Source: Leptidea sinapis (lineage: Eukaryota > Arthropoda > Insecta > Lepidoptera > Pieridae). Taken from it: a stretch of DNA of 64,000 nucleotides. The DNA is taken from the NCBI RefSeq assembly GCF_905404315.1, contig NC_066280.1, forward strand, positions 12,905,001-12,969,000. Reading direction: 5' to 3'. Position 1 is the stretch's first letter; the number at the start of each line of letters is the position of its first letter. A program made the position numbers and the translations under genes. The notes beneath the pieces were generated by a model. It worked only from the letters and a program-made list of their open reading frames with translations. It did not search any database and was not told the DNA's origin. Shown here one piece after another: positions 10,494 to 24,023 of the stretch.

Positions 10494-13400
10494 GTACATA
10501 ATTATGTCTCGCTTTTTGTAATATATTTTATTTATTTTGCGTTTGTGGTAATATTTTGACCAGGTCCTTACAGAGCGTAAAATAATTGGATAATTCATGA
10601 TCACTAGGAAGCAAATTTCTTAAATTATTCACTCCATTGATGCTTGGGTTTTGGTATATAATAGTTAAGCAGAAAATTAAAGTGTTTTGATTTTTGTAGG
10701 TAGAAGTAAAAGTAACTTGGGATGGACCCCACTCATATTGGCAACATATTTTGGACATAAGGGTGTAGTTGAAGCCCTTTTGGAAGCTGGAGTGGATGTG
10801 GATGAGGTTAATGAGAATGGTGACTCAGCCTTACATAAGGCTTCATTTATTGGAAATGAGGTTTGTTATGTTAAAATTTTATAATACTGTGATCTTGCAT
10901 GGTGGTGGATATTCAGTTATAACCCGTTATATTATTGCCACTGACTGGTACTGGGAAGTTTGCACTCAGAGGTGAGACCAGTACTCGTATATGTAGACAA
11001 ATTTACATATATCATTGTTATCTCGCCTTACTGAACCAAAAAAACTTTTTAGAGGCCAGTTTTGCCTTCTCTTCCAAGTTACCACAGGTCTGAATGTTGC
11101 TTGACGCATTAATTCTGAGTATGATTCCAAGTATGATCTTGAATCGTAGATATTTTTAGCTGTTAATACACAAACTTGTGTCTTCTTATGGTTAAACTGG
11201 ACTAAATTTGTGTGCCCATTCTAAAATTGCATAGCTTAGTCTCAATTTCAGATACAAGTTTTTTTGTGTTCTTATTGAGATTTGGCATGACCGAGAGATA
11301 TTGGCATGGCTGGTGTATGAAACATACCTAACTGTTGTCTGCATAACAATGATTACCACTTATTTGCAGTAAGTAGATCATTGATATGCAGAAAAAATAG
11401 TGTAGGGCATAGCATGCACCATTGCAGAATACCAGCATTTATGGGTTCTAAATCAGAGCATGTACCATCAATAACAACCTTGATGGTCCCATCAGCCAAA
11501 AAGCTTGTGACCCATTTGGGTAACCTCTTAGGAAATGGATAGAACTTCGTTTTCTTCGTCACAATACAACATTTCTAATAGTAAAATCCATTTCATGGCT
11601 CTGATAAAAAATTTTACTAAGCAAAATATTGTATTTTGGTTAGACTCCTTATTTGTATCCAATTTGTGTTGAAGGTTGGCGAGTTAATAAATAATTCGTT
11701 ATTTCTGTGACATGCTGTACTGCTGATACTTTTGAGTTGTCTTGATAATAACCGCAGTTGATGGTTGGGTAGGGGCTGTCCCCATACCCACTCTGTCGAT
11801 GGCAATAACTGCATTTCTGTTTTATTTAACACCCCATTCTATTATTGATTTTCAGTTCAAAATTCTTTGTTTAATTACTCTACAGAAACGTACAGCTATA
11901 ATCATTAAACATGAAGGAACAATGTTTTAACAAACATAACATTGTAGATAAATCTCATTAAGACAATAGCATTTACTTTAAAAAATATAAATGTATTGAA
12001 AATAATTGCGTTTCACATTCCATTATTGTGATACTAACCTGGAAAAAAATATGTGAAATGGCGGAAAACTATTAAAGTCTCTAACATAATAAACAAACCT
12101 AATTTGAATACTTTTATGTTGTACTATCAATATATTATATGGCCAGACTAGTTATATCAAAGTTGGTTAACTTTATTACTTACAGGACTTGGTGATGCTT
12201 CTCTTAAATCATTATGCAGATGTAAATATTATGAATGGGGAAGGTAAAACTCCTTGTGATGTGGCCAAGTCAGCAGATGTCCAGAGATTGTTAGAGGCAG
12301 CCGAAAAATCGCTTCGCCATGAGAGAGAACGGAAACTTTTGAATGCTGCTAAAGAGGGGCATATTGAAGAAGTTCAGGAGTTGGTATGTTTTTTTTTGAG
12401 AAATAATGACAAGATAAGCAAGATGTTCACCTGATTGAAAATGATACGCCTGCCGCTTACAGTGCAGTGGCGCTTAGGATTCTTGATTGAACCCACTATT
12501 CTGAGTGGTATCACTGTGTTTGTTTGTACTTTGAGACTATTATATAGTGTTTGTACTTTGAGATTTAAGATGTTAAGTCCTATGGCGAGCATCAAACTGA
12601 AATACAATAATTCTTGAACATTACATTTGTTGATTTGTCATCACCGCTGAAAAAGGTGCCTGTGTAGAAACCCAGCTAGCCAGCATCCGGTTCAAAAAAG
12701 CCTCCCACTGGTAAAATACACGTACATGTACCAAATTTAAAAAAATTAGAACTGATTATCATTTAATTGCTATATATTTTTTAAATGAAAAATGAGGGAA
12801 ACTGAAACATCAGATGAACATCCTGCTCATCTTATCCCTTATTGTCATAAAAACTACTTGTTGATTTAATTATAAAAAAACGTATGAAACACTATTGGTG
12901 TTGTTTTGTATTAAAAGTGATTGTTTTTGTTTTAACTTTCATTATTTATGACAGTGTTTCATTGTCTGTCCAGTCCCAATATATTCATAGATGACTTTAA
13001 TCCATTAATTTTTTTTTTATTTAGATGTTTGATACTCGCCTTATTATTTTACTATGTATTTCAGCATGCAACATATTCACGTATAATTTCAGGCACTGAG
13101 GCATATTAGGTACAGAATAAAGAGAAGTAGTCGGAATATCTACTTTAGATGCCTGTTAATAAGATCAATTTTAAAATGTGCTCAGTTTGCAGTTACCAGT
13201 GAAAGCGCTCTAACAGTCTCACAATCTCAGCAAACATCGATAGATTGTGGGAAACTATTTACAAAAAAAATGTGTACTCTATTACGTTGATTCTTGAAGA
13301 ATAATAACATGGAAAATGAACGAAATTAATTCAAAATGCAAAAATACTTCGGAGTATTGTACGTGCTTTCGCAGTCATTTGTATTATATGTCAAAATTAG

Positions 13401-16400
13401 TTCCCTGGACGCTCGCGAGTGGCGCTTCAAATAATAATAATAATATTGACACACTTTTTACACAAATTATCTTGCCCCAAGTTAAGCATATATAGCCTGT
13501 GTTATGGGTTACAAGACAATGATATATTTAATACAATATACTTACTTAAACATACATAAATTCATATAAACATACATAAATACATTTAATAGTGTAGCAT
13601 AGTGTAGCACCTTTAAGCTAGTGTGTGTGTAGTTACGGGGGATACCAGATGACTCAAATTTTCCACATTCCAATTTTTTAATTTCTGATTGTCAGATTCC
13701 TAACATAAAAATAAATATCGCAGGCATAGTATGAGTAAATAAATAAATTACATAAAAAAAACAGTAACACCCTGAAAGTAAGGATTGGGGGTTTATTTCC
13801 TGTGCCCATGTCTTGTTTGCAGTATCTTTGTTTTAACTGATATAAAAATGTCGTACTAACATTTCATAGTGATTTGGTTGCTAAGTAATTCAAGTGATGG
13901 AAATTCTGGCAGAGTACTGGATCCCCGACAATTCGAGTGGCTCTGCGTTGCACGCGATTTAATGTTTAGAACTGATTCTGGGATGCACCAGATCAAAGAT
14001 GGGAACGATATTCGTATTGAAGTAGCGTTCCACAATATTTAAAAAAAATGGTAAAGAAAGATATTAGATATATTATTATAAATCACTGCATCTTAAAACA
14101 GATAATGATATATCTACTTAGAACACAATTAAATGGATTACCCATTTTTTCGGTTAAAGTCCCCGATTATTTTCCGGTTACAGTGGATGTTACTATCACG
14201 CGTAGCGGAGATCTTGGGTCCCAAACATGGAATCATTTTTAACCGACTTCCAAAAGCAGGAGGTTATCAATTCGATCGGTATTTTTTTATGTATATACAC
14301 CGATTACTCTGAGATTTATGATCCGATTTACGTAATTCTTCTTTTGTTTGATGCGAAACAGATGCCATTTGGTCCCATAAAAATTTTACAAAGTTTGGCC
14401 CGGAATTTTTCATTTTATGAATATTTATATGAAAATTTTCGTCTACCTGGATGACATAATTGTTTTCATTTTGTTTAGGGCTTGGCACTGACTTAAAACC
14501 TATCAATAGGTAGCACATATAAATAATAGTATTTTATTAATATTAAAAGTTTGTTTTGCATAAGAGGTGTATTAAATTAAATTTTTAGTTAAAGGTTGGT
14601 AAAGGTTTGCATAAGAGGTGTATTAAATTAAATTTTTAGTTATTTGATACTTTTCAGTTTCAGAAGTCGTTTTAAACGTAGTTTATTTTATATGTATTAT
14701 GAAAAGAACAAAAAATTGTGTGTTATAAACTATTCTATATGTGAAAGGTAATTCATTGACTCTTTTATTGTATCGCAGCATTGATTTTACACAATTTCTT
14801 AAAACACGGCAATATTTTAATGCGACTTAAACCGTTCCGTCACAGACGATGGCGATGACATAATGGCGGGTGATCAGCTTATATAAGTGTGTGCGTGGGC
14901 CTATGTATTTACACGTTAACTGGCTTGTTTTGATGCTTCACTGTTATGTAGATGACACGGAGTACTTTTTTTTACTCGTCCGTGCTCTTCATGTTATAAA
15001 AAGTCACCAAATGTTCTTTTTCCTTCCAGCTGAGTAGCCCAAGTCCACCGAACATAAACTGTGTGGACGGCCAGGGCAACACTTGCCTGCACTGTGTCGC
15101 ATACCGTGGCCATGCCCGCCTCGCCGTATTACTGCTGCAAAACGGCATTGATACCATGCTGAGGAATAATAGTGGTAGGTACTTATTGGCATAAAACGGC
15201 ATTTATTTCCTCAAAATTGATTCCTTTAGAATTCTTTTTGATGTCATTTCTAACATACTAGACCCTAATACCGCTTCGGAAACAAATGGAGCTCTGAGAG
15301 AAAAGAAGCGGCGCAATAAACTCGATTGAGCTGCAGTAATATTAAGGGATAAATAAGAAAATTTTGGAGTGAAAACTTCTTTAGCGGCGTTGATCACTTT
15401 TCTTGGGATGGGTATAAAATGTATAAAGTCGCGTCAGGGGGTCTACTCTCTTTCTCCAAAACGAAACTTCGTAAACGAACGAAACTTAAACGCAGTTTCG
15501 ATAGTGACCCTATAGATGGTGAACAATTGAAATGAATGTTATTTGTATCCGGCTAATTTGAAGAGTGCTATTTCATGCCAACGATGGGTAGTAACTAAAG
15601 ACAACCAAACATATCTGTATTACACACGCAATGTAAACATGTCAAATTAGTACTTAAGAATTTTTGTTCGAATCCTTTAAAAAGGTTTTAAATTTAAGGA
15701 TTTTTTGTAAAATTCTTTTAAATCTTTATTTTTAAAACTGAATACAAAATTAAAATCATTCAATGTTGTTTATTTGAGTTAAAAATAGCGCGTAGGAGGC
15801 CGCAGTTGTCCCTGTTACCTGTAGCACTTTGAATTAAGCAGTGATCGGACGCGTTTAATATCGGAGCTCTCTAGCGAGGGAAATAACAATACTTAATAAA
15901 AACGTGCTTTTCAGCGCGACAATGTCACAGTAATTATAAGTTACGATAAATAATTGTATGATAGTAGTTTTAAAATATAAATGATATTCTATTCTAAGGT
16001 TAAGGCCACGGGCAGTAATGAATAAATCAAAACTACTGGATCGATTATAATCATTTTTTCAGTGAATGACATAGGCTATTAGGTATATATTTTATACCCG
16101 TGCGAAGCCGGAGCGGGCCGCTAGTTTTGAATTGATCGAAGTAATTTTGTAGGTCGACTTGCTATCGACCTGGCCAAAGATAACGAGATGCGCGAGGTCC
16201 TTAGCGTTCGGCCTGTGCAGAAGCTGCAACGCACGGCCGCCAGGTTCGAAGGTCCACTGCTCAAGAGGTCCAGATTCCTCGGCTGGAGACCTGTGTGGGT
16301 ATGTCTCTACCGCCTAATTCAATTAAGATCTACCGTCATATTCATAACAACGCCATCCGCATAGTAAAACTATTTTATCTACACCCATGCTTTAAATCCT

Positions 16401-19400
16401 CTATTAAAGATTCTGAAACAGTTAGCTTATTACCAACATTAAAACACCCAATGTCGTCCAAACGAGTGTTGTAATGTTGTACTGAATTTCATAACAACAC
16501 TCCTTGTTTTTTTTTTTCGATCCCTTCATGTACAAAGAGTTTCAACAAACAGCTACATTCTTATTGCTCGATGCGTGGTATCTGTATGAATTGCAAAAAA
16601 ATAACATTTTCGTTTCCGCGCGTTTCACACTACCAGAACATGTCGCGCCGTAAAAAAAAAGTTGGTTATTCGAAACCCCGCCGTTTTTCTTGAAAAAATG
16701 AGCGATTCACGTTTTGACAGCACACCGCCGAATATTTAAAACGCTGCAAAATAACATAATATTCAAGTGAATTTTAATAATTGCACTATACAAAATGTAA
16801 AATACTACTTAAATAAATAATTCTTTCATTAATACTTAGTTTATTTGTACATAATCAGTAAGGGATGATATTAGGTTACTACTAGGGCTGGCTGTTTTAA
16901 TGTGTGTGTAACCCAAATTCAAAAACTATTACCACTTCCAACTGTTTTGTCACGTTCTGTCATTATTTTATCTTGACTTGGAATTGTTATGAATAAGACT
17001 TTTTATACACCAATTAAAGACAGATATGTGTGAAAAGTATATTTTTTATGAGCAAAGTCACAAGATATGGTAAATGGTGGTACCTGCCCCTTTCAATGCA
17101 TCGAGGAACCCAAACTTCTAAGCGGCATCGAAATTTTGCTTGTCACTTCGAGACATAAAATGTTAAGTTTACGTAAGTAATTTCACTAGCTACGGCGTCC
17201 TTCAAACCATGCACATTACATATTGTTTGACGGCAGGAAAAGGCGCCGCTGTGGTACCGACTTAGCCAGAATCTTGCGCAACGAATCCTGTTCGCTGTGT
17301 ACTGTGTATTGACGTCAGAAAAAGCACTGCTGTGGTACGGACTTAGCCAGAATCCTGCGCAAAGAATCCTATTAGTTGTACCATGTGTATTGACGGCAGA
17401 AAAAGGTGTCGCTGTGGTACCGACCTAGCCAGAATCCTGCGCAAAGAATTCTATTCGCTGTACACTGTGTATTGCCGGCAGAAAAAGGCGTCGCTGTCAC
17501 CGACCTAGCCAGAATCCTGCACAAAGAATTCTATTCGCTGTACACTGTGTATTGACGGCAGAAAAAGGCTCTACTGTGGTACCGACCTAGCATGAATCCT
17601 GCGCAAAGAATCCTATTAGTTGTACCATGTGTATTGACGGCAGAAAAAGGCGTCGCTGTGGTACCGGCCTAGCCAGAAGCCTGCGCAAAGAATCCTATTC
17701 GCTGTACACTTGGTATTGATGGCAGAAAAAGCGCTGCTGTGGTACCGACCTAGCCAGAATCCTGCGCAATGAATCCTATTAGTTGTACTATGTGTATTTA
17801 CAGCAGAAAAAGGCGCTGATGTACTGACCTAGCCAGAATTCTACGCAAAGAATTCTATTCGCTGTACACTGTGTATTGACGGCAGAAAAAGGCGCTGCTG
17901 TGGTACCGACCTAGCATGAATCCTGCGCAAAGAATCCTATTAGTTGTACCATGTGTATTGACGGCAGAAAAAGGCGTCGCTGTGGTACCGGCCTAGCCAG
18001 AAGCCTGCGCAAAGAATCCTATTCGCTGTACACTTTGTATTGATGGCAGAAAAAGCGCTGCTGTGGTACCGACCTAGCCAGAATCCTGCGCAATGAATCC
18101 TATTAGTTGTATTATGTGTATTTACAGCAGAAAAAGGCGCTGATGTACTGACCTAGCCAGAATTCTACGCAAAGAATTCTATTCGCTGTACACTGTGTAT
18201 TGACGGCAGAAAAAGGCGCTGCTGTGGTACCGACCTAGCATGAATCCTGCGCAAAGAATCCTATTAGTTGTACCATGTGTATTGACGGCAGAAAAAGGCG
18301 TCGCTGTGGTACTGACGTAGCCAGAATCCTGCGCAAAGAATTCTATTCGCTGTACACTGTGTATTGACGGCAGAAATAGGCGCTGCTGTGGTACCGACCT
18401 AGCATGAATCCTGCGCAAAGTATCCTATTAGTTGTCCCATGTGTATTTCTTTATGTTGAAATATTTGAAAGTTTTATATAATTTAAGACCAGCCAAATTT
18501 GGTCTCATTTTAAGAAATTTGAACATACCACACGCATTATTATAATAATAATCACTTTAAATTAGATTGTTTCAGCTTCTTTAGGAAGATTAAACATTTA
18601 AATTTGGATCGCAATGACCTTTCATATCTCCATTTTTAAAATATCGGTCGGATCTGTGAAGTAGGTGACAAAGAAGCTCGCGCGTGAGTCCCTACTTAAT
18701 GTCCTACTTTGTACAGGCCGCCGCACGGGCTTACGATTTCGATACCTTCACGGGGAGTGAGACAGGCCTGGTAGATGTAATCAATCAAAAGTACTGTTCG
18801 AATACCTACTGACGTCATGCAGCAGTATAAAATAGCATGGTACCTGTCGTGGCTATTCCATGGCATGAGCTATATGTGTGTGGTGTGTGATCGCAGGCGG
18901 TGGTGCAACGAGGCGTTTTGCTCTACTATGGTAGCCGGGCCGAAGCAGCCCGCGAGGGTGGTCGCTGGCGAGACCGAAAGTACCTGGACGGTGCGAGGCT
19001 GGTAGCGCCAGACACCGAACCCGCACTCCTCGTGGTGCACTTCAGTGATGGAGAGACCAGCCGGCTGGCAGTGCCGCAGGGGGACGCCGTGAAGGCGTGT
19101 AGGCAGGTGATGTTACAATAGCTTTAATATTATGAAAATAAGGGACGAGACGAGCAGGACGTTCAGCTTATGGTAATTGATACGCCCTGCCCATAACAAT
19201 GCAGTGCGAACTCCACCTTCGCATGACATGCCACAAGTTAGGATATCATCCCCACCATCTGGATGTGTGGCGGTCCTCCACAGTGCGGTTTTCAGCGAGC
19301 TTTCTTCACGTACGAACGATCTTTTTTTTATATATGAGGGGGGCAAACGGGCAAAAGGCTCACGGGATGGGGAGAGATGAGGCAACCGCCCATCGACATC

Positions 19401-22400
19401 CGCAACAACAGGTGTGTCAAGAAATGCGTTGCCGGCCTTTAAGGTGGGAGTATGCTTTTTTCTTGAAGGTCCCTAAGTCGTATCTGTTCGGGAAGACCGC
19501 TGCCGGTAGTTGATTAAATTTATAAATTGTTGAAAAACGCGCGGTTGTGGAATGCCAGACGTCTACGTGATGTGGATGGTACTTTGCACGTAATGTCCGA
19601 TGGTGGAATTCGGCCGCTGGAATCAACCCGAACAGCTCCTCTGAGCACTCCCCGTGATAAATGCGGTAGAAGATGAACCCACATCTCTACGCAATGCTAG
19701 AGAATCAAGCCGATCGGAGATGACTTGATCGTCGATGATTCGAGCCGCTCTTCGTTGTATGCGGTCAAATGGAAGAAGCTAGTACTGGGGAGCACCCGCC
19801 CAGAGGTGAGAACAGTACTCCATGTGAGGCCGAATTTGCGCCTTATAAAGTTGCAGGCGGTGGCTTTTAGTGAAGTACTGTCTCGCCTTACTGAGTACAC
19901 CAAGCTTTTTAGAGGCCAGTTTGGCCTTCTCTTCCAAGTGACCACGGAACTGAACGTCGCTCGATATATCGACGCCAAGTATGCCAATACAGGCTGTGGC
20001 AGTTAGAGGAGTGATCGAGGGGATACGACAAAGGGAGACTTTTTAGTGGTGAACGCACAAACTTGTGTCTTCTTGGGGTTGAATTGGACTAAATTTTGTC
20101 GGCCCCATTCCGAGACTTTGCAAAGCATAGTCTCGATTTCAGACACAAGTTTGTTCCGGTTATCGTCGACGCTATCCCGGGACATGTTGGCACGGCCGGT
20201 GTAGGAAGCATACCCCGTGCTGTCGTCTGCATAGCAATGAATATTGCTGATTTGCAGCATATCATTGATATGCAGAAGAAACAGCGTAGGGGATAGCACG
20301 CAGCCTTGCGGGACACCAGCGTTTATGGGTTTTAAGTCGGAGCATGCACCGTTGATAACAACCTTGATGCTCCGATCATCCAAAAAGCTAGTGACCCATT
20401 TGCACAACTTCTCGGGAAGCCCATAGGATGGCAGTTTTGCTATAAGCGCTTTATGCCACACCCTGTCAAAGGCCTTCGCTATGTCCAATCTCACCGCCAA
20501 CGCCTCTCCCTTCGACTCAACCGCTTGCGCCCATTTATGGGAAACCGTACTGGCAGTCGCTGGCGGTTGATGATCGACTCAATTACTTTGGAGAAAATGG
20601 AGGTAATGGCAATGGGGCGGTAGTTGGATGGATCTGAGCGTACACCTTTCTTAGGGATCAGGTGCCCTAAAGCCACCTTGCATAATTTCGGGACTACGCC
20701 TGATGAGTAGGAGAGCCGGAAAAGACGGGTAAGGACCGGCGCCAGTTCCGGAGCACATGTCCGCAGCACTATCGGGGGAATGCCATCGAGCCCGCTCGAT
20801 TTGTGAATGTCCAAGGTGAGAAGCGCCTTAAGCACGGCACCATGCCGGATTTTTACCTCTGGCATATATGAATTGCACCGCGGAATATGCGGTGGTGGTG
20901 CACCTTGGTCATCCAGAGTCGAGTTGGACGCGAAGAGGGAGCCCAGGAGATCAGCTTTCTCTTTCGCGTCATGGGCCAGCGAGTCATCATCCCTGTGCAG
21001 TGGCGGAATGGCTGGCTGGCAGAAGTTTCCTTGGACAGCCTTGGCTAGCGACCAGAACGCACGAGTTCCCGAGGGAAGGCGTGCAAGTCTCTCGCCAATT
21101 CTGCCAATGTGCTTCGACTTCGCGTCAGCAATAACTCTTTTGAAGGACCTGGAGGCATGATTGAAGTGTTTTTTAAGTTCGCTGGAATTCACATCCTTAG
21201 ATACCACCGCATTGACCCAAGCCTGATAGCACTCCTGCTTTCGGCGAGAGGCCATTTTGCAGGAGCGGTCAAACCATAGTTGGGACCTGCCACCGATAGG
21301 CACAGAGGAGGATATAATGAAGAGTTCCATACCTTGCAGTACCACATCAGCAACAGCGTCAGCAGCGGCATCTGGATCTCCCAGCGAAAAACAGATCTGC
21401 CTCCACGGGTAGGATGCAAAAAAGCACCGCATCTCGTCCCACTCTGCTGACCTATAGTGCCACACGCGGCGACAGCCTAAGAAGCAGGGCCGTGTTAGGC
21501 GCGTGATCGGCACGGTGCTCCGGATCAGGCAGTGGTCCGACGATCCCAGAGAAGGGTCAACGGAAACTAGGTAGCCGTCCGGATGTGAGGTCAACAGAAG
21601 GTCCAACAGTGAAGGTGTATGATCTTGCACATCTGGGATTCGCGTTGGCGCAATAACCAGTTACGTCAGATCATATGCTAAGGCGAAGTCGTGAACAGAT
21701 CTCCCTTCGGGACGATACGACATGGGTACCTTCAAAAAAAGCGCGTAAACCTTCCTTAAACGCCGGCAACGCTCCTGTGATTGCTCTGGTGTTGCAAGAG
21801 AATGTGGGCGGCGGTGATCACTTAACACCAGGTAACCTGTACGCTCGTTTGTCCTCCTTTTATATATATATAAAAAGTGCGACTCAGGATTCTTGAAAGA
21901 CCCATAAATTCTGAGTGGCACTACAACTGCACTTTTCACCTTGAGACGTGTTACCTTTAGATGTTAAGTCTCATTTGCCCAGTTATTTCACTAGCTAAGG
22001 CGCTTTACGGAACGAAACACAGTAATGCTGACGCATTACTGCTTCACGGCACAGATAAGCGCCGTTGTGTACCCATAATCTAGCCGGCTGTTTTGTAATT
22101 GAAAATGAAAAACTCATGTTATAGTTAGGTCACTGTTTAACAAAACACATGTCTAAGCCATGGTTAAATTATTTTTTGTAATGCCACCTACAATGTTCAG
22201 AGATCGTAGATACGTAGAGATATGTGCAGGTTTAAATAATAATGTTGTTAAACATAAAATATTATTAATTTCAGTCATGGATAACAGCACTGAAAGAGCA
22301 CATAGCATACTCTGGACACTATCTGTGGGCCGGAGTGCCTGACTCTGCAAAGGAGGCCACCGAAGAACTGGAAGATGAATGCAAACCTTTAGGTAAAGTA

Positions 22401-23975
22401 TCTTCTTTTGGTATTTACCAGTGGGAGGCTCCTTTTCACCGGACGCCGGCTAGATTATGGGTACACAACCTGAGAGTTGAACAAAGACATAGCAAGATTT
22501 GATCTTTACGTCACACAAACGGTTGGCTCTGTGGAAGAGCGTTCGCAAGAAATGCGATAGGTCGCGGGTTCGAGCCCCGCATCGTTCATAAATTTTGTTT
22601 TTGAAGTAAACATCGTAAATGTCCGCTGGGCTCTTTTGCACAGAAAGCCGGCTAGATGATGGATACCACAACGGCGCCTATTTCTGCCGTGAAGCAGTAA
22701 TGTGTAAATATTACTGTGTTTCGGTCTGAAACTGTCTGCCTTAGCTAGTGAAATTAGACTTAATTATGTATATTACGCAATTGTAGTGCCGCTCAGAATT
22801 GCACTGGCACTGCATTGTAATGGGTAGGGCGTATCAATTACCATCAGCTGAACGTCGTCCTGCTCGTCTCGTCCCTTATTTTCATAAAAAAAACTCGACA
22901 GGATCAATGCAGGACGCGCTAACAGCGGCTAACAATAGTCTCGCGTTATTCGAGACATATCTACGAGAGAGCGCGGCCATACTCACAGCGCTGGATAGCT
23001 CCGTGCACTTGGGGAGCTCTTTGCACCACTCGGCGTATATGGTACGTACTGCTATTATAAAATGGCGTCGCTAATCATTCACCCGTTTTCTATGTATACC
23101 ACTGACCTGTATAAATACCACTGGACAGGCTGTTCCATGTGTTTGACAGCAAATTTTATGTGCCTATTTTGGAGGTTTACCGGTGGGAGGTTCCTTCGCA
23201 CAGGTAGCCGGCTAGATTATGGGTACCACCATGGCGTCTATTTGTATGTGTAAACATTACTGTGTTTCGGTCTGAATGGCGCCGTAGCTAGTGAAATTAC
23301 TGGGCAAATGAGACTTAACATCTTATGTCTCAAGGTGACGAGCGCAATTGTAGTGCCGCTCATAATGTTTGGGTTTTTCATGAATCCTGAACGGCGCTAC
23401 ATTGTAATGGTTAGGGCGTGTAAATTACAATTACCTGAACATCCTGCTCGTCTCCTCCCTTATTTTCATAAAAAAAGCGCCACTCGCGAGCGCCCAGAGA
23501 ACTAATTTTGACGTATAATACAAATGGCTGCGAGAGAAACGCACAATACTCCGAAGTATTTTTGCATTTTGAATCAATTTCGGTCGTTTTCCGTGTTATT
23601 TATGCTTCAGCAATCAACGTAATGTACACAATCTTTTTTGTAAATAGTTTTCCTATTGATGTTTGTTTAGCTGCGGTTGCCATCACTAGTTTTAGTTCCG
23701 CAGACTCTCGCTATGGCCAACAGCGCCAAAATGGCGAGTATCAAACAGGCACAAAAGCACTTTGACAGCCGCCAGTCCAGTGGTATATAGTAGAGGTCAG
23801 TGATGTATACCCACACTGCAGTACCTTCTACTGCAAACAACAAAAACCAGTAAGTAAGTACTAAATTAATGACACAATATATTATACTTTATTAAATCAT
23901 TATTTTTGTGATCGTTTTTTTTTCCTCCTCTTTTGTGCGAATAATATCTAAACAGTATAAAATGTGTAAGTTGTG

Positions 23976-24023
<48 letters not shown>

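Noticed and set aside
18179..18418. Open reading frame on the minus strand at the end of the 82-bp array
   Set aside because: It is a translation of the tandem repeat; the peptide repeats with the DNA unit and has no family features.
20003..21630. Two long minus-strand frames as host genes
   Set aside because: They carry LINE endonuclease and reverse transcriptase motifs (SDH, YADD) and are broken by a frame change.
22902..22913. Alternative exon 8 acceptor after CAATGCAG
   Set aside because: It shifts the frame and runs into a stop a few codons later, whereas the acceptor at 22901 keeps ORP1 open.
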